NCBI GenBank assembly: GCA_905221605.1
Contig: CAJNDS010002071.1
Coordinates: 522,001 to 586,000, forward strand
Direction of reading: 5' to 3'
Source: Symbiodinium natans
Taxonomy: Eukaryota > Sar > Dinophyceae > Suessiales > Symbiodiniaceae
Length of the DNA: 64,000 bases
The notes beneath the pieces are model-generated. The model saw only the letters and a list, made by a program, of their open reading frames with translations, was not told where the DNA came from and did no database searches. This document shows positions 22,471 to 30,997 of the stretch, piece by piece (the first letter of the stretch is position 1; every line of letters begins with the position of its first letter). The translations under genes and the position numbers were made by a program.

Positions 22471-22578
22471 GCCGTAAACGCCAAGCAGGCTGTTGACCGT
22501 CCAAAGAGCGCTCGCCTGCGACAGTCGGTCAAGTCTGCGGTGGACTTTGCCCGGACACCAAGGGGCGATCCTTTATAG
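22471..22578 (+). CDS. Candidate terminal exon, basic
   Basis: Frame reads NAKQAVDRPKSARLRQ then SVKSAVDFARTPRGDPL and TAG; acceptor could be GCTGAG, CAAG or CAG. Basic amphipathic composition. Unknown family. Confidence 0.5.
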   Translation, partial: AVNAKQAVDRPKSARLRQSVKSAVDFARTPRGDPL

Positions 22579-22651
22579 GGTTCTTTTTGGAGGGGCGTTC
22601 AAGGGGGCGGTTTCCTAGGGTTCCCCAAGTACCTAACCCTATAATCTTTCA

Positions 22652-22702
22652 AGGGCCAGACAGATCTTGCGTGAGCTGCTCGATTTTCGGGTCGAAACCT
22701 TT
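22652..22702 (+). CDS. Candidate exon with strong donor
   Basis: Frame RQILRELLDFRVETF ends at a consensus GTAAGT donor in phase 0; the acceptor is likely ACAG or an AAG upstream. One of the few consensus donors in this half of the window. Confidence 0.55.
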
Positions 22703-23469
22703 GTAAGTCAATCCTTTGAAAAGGACTCCACCCACAGGACTCTAAACTCTACTCGTAAACCCGGAAAATCCTAAACCCTAGACCCACACCCTGGACGATG
22801 GAAGCTTTGAAGCTTCGGGACCTACACAGTGGGATGATCCAAGGCTCAGGATAAAAACTTGAGGGTTCAAGGTTGGGGGTTGATGGTTGGTCAGCGTAAG
22901 TGGTTCTCGCCTCAGCCCTCTCAGCCCTGTGAACGCTATCAATCCTACCCTAGAAGCCATGAAACCCCGAAGCCGAAACCGCGAAAGCCTCAATCTTAAA
23001 CTTTTAATGCCAGTTGACCAGGGGCTGTGGCTAGCAACAAATGCCGGCATGTTCGGTTAAAGTTGCCCCAACCACCTGGTATCTATACTCTCCTCATGAA
23101 TCCTGTTATGGTTATCATAAAGTCCAAGTATGTTAAGCATGCAATTTCTATGAAGGGTCTTAGTAGGGGAGAATGGTTCTTAGGTCCTCAGTACCTACGC
23201 TCAAGCTTTGGGGCCCTAGGAAATTTGCCAACTTCTGCCCAGCCCTCAACCTTCAACCCTCAACCCTCAAACCTAAACCCTAAACCTTGAAGCCTTTGTG
23301 GTTAGGGGCATAGGGTTTATAGTTTTTGAGGTTGAGGGTGGGAGGGTCTAGGGCTTACAGTGGCTTAGGATTCGGGGGTTCAGGGTTTCTACGTGTGTGG
23401 GGGGGTTTAGTGTTTAGGGTCTCTGAGCCAGCCGTTCCCAACCCCTCTTCTCAGTTGTGAATCCTGCAG

Positions 23470-23517
23470 GGTTGTATTGCCCTCACAGACATGCTGGAAG
23501 AACGGGCAAAGCCCTGA
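23470..23517 (+). CDS. Candidate terminal exon, unknown
   Basis: CTGCAG acceptor then GCIALTDMLEERAKP and TGA. Helical, short, followed by a CCCTAAA array. Confidence 0.4.
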   Translation, partial: GCIALTDMLEERAKP

Positions 23518-23631
23518 ACCCCAAACCCTAAACCCTGCAAAGCCCGAAACACTACAACCCTATAACCCTCAACCCTACAACACTAAAACCAACCCTAAAC
23601 CCTAAACCCTAAACCCTACTCCCCATTGCAG

Positions 23632-23715
23632 GCAAGCATCGCCAACGCCGCGCGAAAGGCCCGGAGACGAACGACGGTTGTGAGGCGCTGGTGGGGCTTA
23701 GTGCCAGTATTATCC
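23632..23715 (+). CDS. Candidate exon, basic plus hydrophobic segment
   Basis: ATTGCAG acceptor after a CCCTAAA array, 28 codons in phase 0, GTAGGG donor. Reads ASIANAARKARRRTTVV then RRWWGLVPVLS. A positively charged start leads into a hydrophobic stretch, as at a membrane-helix boundary. Confidence 0.5.
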
Positions 23716-24418
23716 GTAGGGATTTTCATGGTCAAGGCCGCGGCCTTACAACTCAGGTTTAGGGTTTAGGGTTTAGGGTTTAGGGTTTAGGGTGTAGGGT
23801 TTAGGGTTTAGGGTGTTGGGCACTTCGCGGGTAAACATGGATTAGGAGGGTTTAGGGCGCATGGCAGTTCGCAGGATGACGGCTAGGGCTCGGCCCGCTT
23901 GGCTTTGCACTTGGCCAGACAATCCTCCCCAGCCCCCCCGGGCAAGCCCCACCAAAAACAAAGATGAACATGAGAATCCCCTTAAAATAGGAAGGCATCT
24001 GTTGGATATTATGGTTGTTCAACTATTCTTATTTTTTTACTACCATTGTTGTTATTATTTTAATGATCATGATTAGATCTCAAAGGAACACAATTTGTAA
24101 TATGCTAACCGAGTATAGGATCTTGAGTTCTTTCATTCGCGAACAGCATGTTTCCCTTTTCTTCCTTGGCGAGAATTATGATTAGACTCCAGAAGCATGC
24201 CCCGTTACCATTGTTATACTATGTTGGCACGCTATAAACAGGCCGATTGCAAGTAACAGGACTTCATATATTTATAAGCGTATTCTGATTTAGTCTTCTG
24301 GTTGTTGTATTCATTTCCCTGAATATTATTACATGGTCCCTTTGTTCGTCTTTTTAGGAATAATTATAAGGCCAGGCCCCACGAAAAATCTTAATAATTG
24401 TTCTATACACCATGCCAG
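23716..24418. other. AT-richer unique stretch, no supported gene
   Basis: A TTTAGGG array at 23757-23812, then unique AT-richer DNA from about 24000 to 24400 with no arrays and no splice-bounded frame. This is the longest array-free run in the first 25 kb. Confidence 0.5.
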
Positions 24419-24503
24419 GAAGGAGACGGCGCCAGCAGAGGAGGAGGAGGAGCAGCAGGAGCCAAGGGCTGCGAAAGCCAACTACCAGACCTTCTGCCCC
24501 TAA
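24419..24503 (+). CDS. Candidate terminal exon with Glu-rich tail
   Basis: GCCAG acceptor, then KETAPAEEEEEQQEPRAA and KANYQTFCP with TAA. Acidic C-terminal-tail composition. Followed by TTTAGGG-type units. Confidence 0.5.
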
Positions 24504-24558
24504 GAGTTTGGGGTTTAGTGTTTAGGGTTTCGGGTTTAGGGAACCCTAAATCCCCTAG

Positions 24559-24649
24559 AGACCTCAAGCTCAGCTTGCGGCGCAGTGGCGTGGTACCTTG
24601 CGCAACGCTCGGCGCGGAAGACCCCCAAGTCTTCTTCCACTTTGTCCGG
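24559..24649 (+). CDS. Candidate exon, globular composition
   Basis: CCTAG acceptor, 30 codons (starts DLKLSLRRSG, ends DPQVFFHFVR), GTATAG donor in phase 0. Mixed hydrophobic and charged composition. Unknown family. Confidence 0.45.
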
Positions 24650-25430
24650 GTATAGGCTCTGTGGCTAACTGAAGAATCCAACACTTCTTCTTTTGTGCAG
24701 GCGGCCTAAGAATCCTACAAGGGGCTTGAAAATCAGAGCCTAAAAAAGGCAGGTTTCGGGTGGAAAAGGAAGGGTTTAGGGTTTAGGGTTTTGTGCCTGC
24801 CAGGAACGACCCCCTCCCACACCGAGAGATCTCGAGCTGATCAGGACTGTCTCAGATTCTTCAGGTGTTCGGGTTTAGGGTTTAGGGTTTAGGGTTTCGG
24901 GGTTTTTGGAACCCTTGGGCTGTAATTTTGCTTCTTGCTTAGTTAGGCTATTCTCACCTATAAGGCGAAAACGGCGAAAACCTAGGGCTAAGGGTTTAGG
25001 ATCCCCAAACCCGAAACCCAAGATGGGTTTAGGGTTTTGGGTTTTGAGTGGGGACGGTGAAACAATCCCCAAATGCTACCCCCTATATAAGGCATACAAC
25101 CCTGAAATGGCCCGAAAAAATTGTAAAAACAAAGAATAACAAACCCTTAACCTGGAATCCCCAAATCCCAGTAGACCAGCGTAGATTGGAAGTTTTTTTT
25201 GGGCCGGGCCCTTAAACCCAAAAGGCCGAGACCCTAAACCCTACAAGCCACAAAAGCCCTAAAAATCCCAGGCACCCCCCCCCCCCAAAGCCATGGCTCC
25301 GCTTAGGGGCAGGGGATTGCGCCCAGGGGCCTTTGGGATCTCTTTAGAAGTACGGTGTTAGACGGCTTCAACAAGCCAAGCCCCCTAAATCCTAAGGCCT
25401 TAGCTCCGAAGTCTGTAAGCCCTAAACTTG

Positions 25431-25528
25431 GGATGTTCCCCCTTATACTAACAGTCCTAAATAGGGATTGTAATAAGGGGGTACTATAAACCCGATTAAG
25501 GACTGTTGGTATAAGGGCGACATCCCAA
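25431..25528. repeat. Palindromic element, family H1 (best copy)
   Basis: GGATGTTCCCCCTTATACTA with AACAGTCCTAAATAGGG on the left is mirrored by GATTAAGGACTGTTGGTATA and AGGGCGACATCCC on the right. The arms are about 40 nt with few mismatches. CCCTAAA arrays flank it. Confidence 0.8.
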
Positions 25529-25715
25529 CCCTAAACCCTAAACCTTAAACCCCAAACTACCCTAACCCCTAAACCTCTAAACTCCCTAAACCCCTAAGCC
25601 CCTAAACTCCCTAAACCCCTAAACCGCTAAACCCGAAACCCTAAACCCTCAACCCTCAACCCTGAACCCTAAACCCTAAACCCTAAACCCTAAACCCTAA
25701 ACCCTAAACCCGCAG

Positions 25716-25790
25716 GATGACCTTCAGCTCTGCTCGGCGCGGCCTGGCCATGGCGAGGCGCCAAATTATAGCGCCCTCTGTGGCTTCCAG
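25716..25790 (+). CDS. Candidate exon with possible GC donor
   Basis: CGCAG acceptor after a CCCTAAA array; 25 codons in phase 0 (DDLQLCSARPGHGEAP then NYSALCGFQ); the next bases are GCCTAG, a possible GC donor, then a TTTAGGG array. Unknown family. Confidence 0.5.
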
Positions 25791-26585
25791 GCCTAGGGTT
25801 TAGGGTTTAGGGTTTATAAGGGTTTAGGGTTTAGGGCCGTTTAGGGTTTAGGGTTTAGGGTTTAGGGTTTAGGGTTTAGGGTGGACTCAGGGAGCAGTCT
25901 GGACTTGGGAGTTAGGACTTGAGGGTTTGGGGATTTAGGGGTTGTGGGCTTTGCGTTGATCGGCTTCATGATGCCTGCAATAGCGGTTGCCTGCGTTTTT
26001 GTTTACAGGGCCTAGGGCCATCAAACTAGGATTCAAGATTTGGGGCCGAGGTCCAAGGCAGTTTAGCCTTCCTCTTTCATCTTGAGCCCTCAGCCTGAAC
26101 TCCACATACTCGTTTTAGAAAGGCTAGAAATTCTTCGGGTTGTCACGGATTTGCCCTCCATGGCACACTAAACGTTGAGGACTCTCATGGGTTTTCGGGT
26201 CTAGGGAAGCGAGAGCGACTCCACTAAGCACTACTGCCCACAGTTTACCTCTCCCCCCCCCCCCGGCTATTCAAGGGATCAGCCATCTGAACCAAAGCCC
26301 ACAGTCGAAGTGTGGCTGGCATGCAAAGGTCTCTCTAAACCCCAAAACCGAAATCCAGCAGAAACAGCAACCACTCGGCTTCGGGGCATCAAGAGCTTTG
26401 GGGCTTTGGGGGGGTTTTGAGGTCCTAGCTGTTGGGACCCGAAAGCCTATCCTAAACCCCAAACCCTGAAGCTAAACCCTAAACCCTAAACCCTAAACCC
26501 TAAACCCCAAACCCTAAAGCCTAAACCCTAAACCCATCCCCAAACCCTTATAAATCTTGGAGAACCCCCAAACTTGAGCAGCCAG

Positions 26586-26627
26586 GGAAGCAATGTCGCT
26601 GCAAATTGTCCTTGGGCAGCACAGAGG
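26586..26627 (+). CDS. Candidate micro-exon
   Basis: GCCAG acceptor, frame EAMSLQIVLGQHR, then array-like GGTTTG donor region. Short. Confidence 0.35.
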
Positions 26628-27720
26628 GTTTGTAGGTTTAGGGCTTAGGGCTTAGGGTTTAGGGTTTAGGGTTTAGGGTTTAGGGTTTAGGGTTTAGGGT
26701 TTGTAGGTTTAGGGCTTAAGGGTTTGAAGTTCATCGGAGTCAGGGGTTTAGGAGTTTGGGGGTTGAGGGGTCAGGGCGCACCTGCAAAGAAGTGGTGACT
26801 GGAGCGCATATGAGACTCTTCCGAAATAGGTACGAAAGCGGCACTACACCCAAAAACAGACACAGCCTTGCGGGAAACTGGCCCCCCCTCAACTGGGAAA
26901 GCCTGTTGTTGTTGGAGCTTGAAATTGAACGTGCTGAAAGCATGACAGGCGTGTAGTACTCGGCGATTTGGGGTTTCTCTTAGTAGGGTCGGGTTCTCGG
27001 GCCTTGATGACGAAAATGGTGATGGCTAATGGTGATGGCTGGTGCGGTCCCGAAGTTTGCCAGTGGTGGTTGCATTGGTGTGCGCATGTACGACTATTGC
27101 TTGTTGGTTGACGTGACGTTTCAGTCCTATCATTGGCTGCCTGCGGCCGCTGAGCGTTTGAGTCCATATCTTGAAAGATATGGACCCCGAAGTCCCCACA
27201 TCTTATATACTTGGACCCCACAGTCCCTGTATAGTATGTACTTTACTAGGACCGGGAGTAGGCCCTTTTTTCCTTTTTTTACGGTTGGGGTTCCCCTTAT
27301 CATCCCCATAAAACCAAAAAAGGTGCCCTTTTTATTCCTAGGTTACTCCCGGGTCTAGTTTACGGTCCAAGTATTGCCTATTTTGGTATATGGACCCTTG
27401 GGGTGATGGCTTCTGCCCCGGACGCTTGAGGAACACTCTGTCATGACCCTAGGACACCCCTAAACCCTAAGGGTCCATGTACCCATAAAGAAAATATTTG
27501 GGCCCTAGAGCTACTATATGGGTAAATAGGTACATGGACCCTTAGGGACAGGCATTCAGAGGGTCACAATCGGCTTGTCATGCTCTAATGAGCAAAAAAC
27601 TCCCTGGTTACACTACACACCCGAAACCCCAAAAACCCTAAAAACCCTTAAGACCCTAAACAACCCTAAAACCCTAAAAACCCTGAACCCTAAAAGCCCT
27701 AAATCCTAAACACTCCCCAG
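26628..27720. other. Array, unique stretch and introner-like element
   Basis: A TTTAGGG array (26648-26700) lies between two copies of GGTTTGTAGGTTTAGGGCTT. 26720-27200 is unique with open frames on both strands but no domain. An IE1 element lies at 27246-27358. A dispersed element with TACTTGGACCC and TACATGGACCC motifs covers about 27180-27240 and 27470-27545. CCCTAAA units lie near 27620-27710. Confidence 0.55.
27246..27358. mobile_element. Introner-like element IE1 with 4-bp duplication TTTA
   Basis: CTAGGACCGGGAGTAGGCCC to GTTACTCCCGGGTCTAG, flanked by TTTA at 27242-27245 and 27359-27362. The ends are imperfect inverted repeats of about 17 bp. Confidence 0.9.
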
Positions 27721-27828
27721 GTCTCCCCATTCTTCCTCCTTCGGACCGTCATCAAGTCCCTGGGCAAAGCGGCCTTGATTATCAAAGAGAAGAGGAGGGC
27801 TCCTCGGCAGCAACGCACAGCGAGTTCA
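27721..27828 (+). CDS. Candidate exon, hydrophobic then basic
   Basis: CCCCAG acceptor after CCCTAAA units, 36 codons in phase 0 (VSPFFLLRTVIKSLGKAA then LIIKEKRRAPRQQRTASS), possible GTGTTC donor, then TTTAGGG. Among the most convincing isolated exons here. Unknown family. Confidence 0.6.
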
Positions 27829-28087
27829 GTGTTCAGAGTTTAGGGTTTAGGGTTTAGGGTTCAGGGTTCAGGGTTTTGAGGTTTTGAGGTTTGGGGTTTG
27901 GGGGTTTGGGGATTCTGGGGTTTAGGGGAATCTTCGGGGTTGTGTAGGGTTACGGGTTCAGGGGAAACTTCGGGGTTGTGTAGGGTTAAGGGTTTAGGGC
28001 GTAGGGTTTGGGGTTTAGGGTTTAGGGTTTAGGGTTTAGGGCGAGTTCCAGAAGGGTTATTCACTTTAGTTGGCTTGTCATTGCAAG

Positions 28088-28135
28088 GTCCATCAAGACT
28101 CAAGTGATGAACTGGGGGTCCAAGAGCTTGCGAAA
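28088..28135 (+). CDS. Candidate exon, acidic
   Basis: GCAAG acceptor, 16 codons in phase 0 (VHQDSSDELGVQELAK), GTAACA donor. Could follow the exon at 27721 in the same transcript. Confidence 0.45.
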
Positions 28136-28232
28136 GTAACACTGAGAACCCTCAAGCCCGCAAACCCTAAACCCTAAACCTAAACCCTAAACCTCAAGCC
28201 CAACACCCTAAGCCCTATAAGCCTTATCCTAG

Positions 28233-28300
28233 GGCCGGGACTCCAAATCTGCCACGAAAGATGGAAAAAGCCCTCGGCGAAAACTCCGAAACCCTAAGTG
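28233..28300 (+). CDS. Candidate exon, basic S-P-R-R-K-L-R
   Basis: CCTAG acceptor, frame GRDSKSATKDGKSPRRKL then RNPKW, GTTTAG donor at the next array. Composition resembles the basic exons at 8-17 kb. Confidence 0.4.
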
Positions 28301-28766
28301 GTTTAGGGTTTGGGGTTTTTGGGGTTAAGAATACTCGGGAACCCCTTTGAGGCCAGTCAGGGCCTTAACTTAGCTTGGAATTCAGGTGGCCTTCGCGGGG
28401 CTTAGGTCCGGTTTGGGGGCTTGTTTTTTGATTTAGAGTCGGAGGCTCCAAAGTGTCGGGATTTTCGCTGCCTTTGGGGCTGTCCGAACTTCGTCACCAA
28501 GGGGCGCCTCTTGACAAGAGGGCGCCATGGCAAACCAAAAACGCCTAATGCCCAAGCCCTTACCCTTAACCTAGGACCCAGAGCAGAACAGGCCCTCATT
28601 CCTTTTAGGGCTCAGGCTCCCTTATACGCCCCTCGAAGCCAAAAAGGCTACCCTTCTGATTCCTAGGTTGCTCTTGGGCCACCCTGAACCCTAAACCCTA
28701 AACCCTAAACCCTAAACTCTAAACCCTAAACCCTAAACCCTAAACCCTACTTTCCTCGAGTGCCAG

Positions 28767-28848
28767 GCAAAAGGATGGAAGATTCTGCGGGTGTTCATGG
28801 CGGCCAAGAAGAGGCAGGACTTCATGAAGTTGCCCCTTGGCTCCAAGG
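28767..28848 (+). CDS. Candidate exon, amphipathic basic
   Basis: GTGCCAG acceptor after a CCCTAAA array, frame AKGWKILRVFMAAKKRQD then FMKLPLGSK, GTTTAG donor supplied by the TTTAGGG array. Well-formed island with both junctions. Confidence 0.6.
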
Positions 28849-29357
28849 GTTTAGGGTTTAGGGTTTAGGGTTTAGGGTTTAGGGTTTAGTAACGCCTTGT
28901 TGTTTGTAGGACCGATCATGGGTTCCCCTACTACCCCCCCTCTATACTACCCCGCCCCCCCCTAGGTTCCCCCGTTAAATAACCTTACTTGGGCTGAATT
29001 GGTATAGAGGGGGTAGCAGGGGAACCCACGATTACAGGACGCCTAGGTCAGGTAACCTGCAAAGAAGTGGCTTTTGGCAAGCCCAAAACCCTCAACCCCA
29101 AACCCTGAACCCTAACCCCCCACCCTAAACCCTAAACCCCAAGCCCTAAACCCTAAATCCTTGAGGTAGTGGTTTAGCAATGGGGCTTAGGCGTGCAAAC
29201 TGGCTCCGCTTGGTGATTTGCGGTTTCCCTTGACCCCGTGGTTCGGGTTCCTTGGGGGGGTGGGGAGGTTTAGGGTTTAGGGTTTCGGGTCAATTCACCG
29301 CAGCCCGGTATTTAGGGTTCAGGGCTTATAGGCCTGCAGGTTAAGGATTTTTGGGGG

Positions 29358-29420
29358 CGAATTCGGAAGCAAATATCCCTCACTGACGAAAACACAAGCC
29401 ATGCGGCTTTGAAGCTTCAG
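29358..29420 (+). CDS. Candidate exon abutting an introner-like element
   Basis: Frame RIRKQISLTDENTSHAAL then KLQ runs up to the start of the element at 29421. The 5' boundary is unclear. Confidence 0.45.
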
Positions 29421-29593
29421 ACCCAGAGCAGGCCCTTATTCCCTTTTTTAGGGTTTAGGGTTTAGGGTTTAGGGCTACTAGGACCCAGAGTAGGACCTTA
29501 TTCCCCTTGTTCGGGTTAGAGGTTCCCCTATACAGCCCGCTTTAAACCAAAAGGGTAGCCTTTTTTTATTCCTAGGTTACTCTTGGGGTCTAC
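29421..29593. mobile_element. Introner-like element IE1 with internal telomeric array and duplicated 5' part
   Basis: ACCCAGAGCAGGCCCTTATT, then a TTTAGGG array, then a second start CTAGGACCCAGAGTAGGACC (29478), ending TTACTCTTGGGGTCTA. Same architecture as 16338-16555. Confidence 0.7.
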
Positions 29594-29979
29594 TGGCATC
29601 GGATTCAACAGCTCTGCACCTGGAAATCCTCAGGTTGTCAGAACACCCTAAACCCTAAACCAAAAAACCCTAAACCCTAAACTCTAAACCCTAAACCGCA
29701 AACCACCTTAAGCCACAAGGATAGGGTTTAGGATTTATGGGGTCTTGTCCTCAAAGATATCTGGGGCCGTGTGAGAGGGACGCCCCAACTAGGAACCCCA
29801 GTTTAGAGAAGCGACCCATGATTTCTGGCATGAAACAGACCGCTCCACACCCATAAGAGACCAAGTCGTCACTTCTCTAACATATGGTCCCTTTTGGGGT
29901 CCTTTTGATAATACGGCCCCTCTTATTTAGGGTACCCAAGAAGGGACCATAATTGTGAGAACAGACCATATGGGCCCAG

Positions 29980-30118
29980 TTGTTTGGAGCTTCTGAAGAT
30001 GAATCTTGGCACAAGGCAAGGAGAATACAACTCCCGAGTCCAGATGGACGACATCATGGAGGCCTTGTCTTGCAACCCAAGCAAGAAGAGCCAAATGCAC
30101 CTACCTTACCTCTCAAAG
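29980..30118 (+). CDS. Candidate exon, 46 residues, unknown soluble protein
   Basis: CCCAG acceptor and a GTTAAA donor enclose 46 in-frame codons containing LELLKMNLGTRQGEYNSR and QMDDIMEALSCNPSKK. Balanced charge and no low complexity support coding. I do not recognise the family. The downstream intron would contain a TA microsatellite with a MITE in it. Confidence 0.6.
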
Positions 30119-30136
30119 GTTAAATGGCCCTTGTGG

Positions 30137-30168
<32 letters not shown>

Positions 30169-30170
30169 AG

Positions 30171-30271
30171 GGGTGGTTGTCAAAAATGTGATCCCTTTTG
30201 GGGTGCCCTGAATATCAGGTGCCGTATTATAATAGGGACCCAAAACGGGACCATACTCTTGACAACCACCA

Positions 30272-30272
<1 letters not shown>
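30171..30272. mobile_element. MITE with ~33-bp inverted ends inside a TA microsatellite
   Basis: Left end GGTGGTTGTCAAAAATGTGA and right end TACTCTTGACAACCACC are inverted complements continuing for about 33 bp with few mismatches. It is flanked on both sides by TA runs (30138-30165 and 30273-30302), so a TA target is plausible but a duplication cannot be proved. Confidence 0.75.
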
Positions 30273-30305
<33 letters not shown>

Positions 30306-30997
30306 GTTATATACAGATATGTACCGATACCCATATAAGGGACACGCGGTGGGTCAAAAGAAAGGGGAAGGGAATTCGATCAGCATGGCTTAGCCATCCC
30401 CCCAAAAAAAAACAACAACAAAAAACATAGCAACTTTCTCCTTCTAATCCCTGAGTAAGTATAAGATACCGTACTTCGAAGAAACCATTCGGATCGAATG
30501 GCAAAGTAGGCCCTTGGGAATAAACCCTCAACCCTAAACCCTAAAACCCAACATTTCAGAAGGGTTCTAGGAAATTCGTCGGAGGCTTGAATAAGGGCAC
30601 GCCTAGAACATGGCTCTCAATTGGAGAGGCTGAGGCCCGGTCCAAGCAATGAACATGCAGCGGTTTAGGGTTTAGGGCTTAGGGTTTAGGGTTGGGAAGT
30701 AGCCGGAAACTGGGAGGGTCAGGGCAATAGACCTTGAACCCTGAACCCCTACCCGAAACTCGAAAGAAACCCTAAACCATAAAGCTTATGAGGCCTTATG
30801 CATAGGCTACCCGTGAGGGGGCCCATGTATTTAGAGAATCTACGATCGCATATTCAGGGCATTCTATCTGGCAGTTGAGGCAGGGATGCTTTCAACATCA
30901 GATGCTTTCCCGACGCTGGCGCACGGGAAGTTGCTCAGAGCGCTGGCTCAAGTCTATGTTTTTGCGCTTTTCAAGTGCTTCGCCTGGCAGCGTCTGC

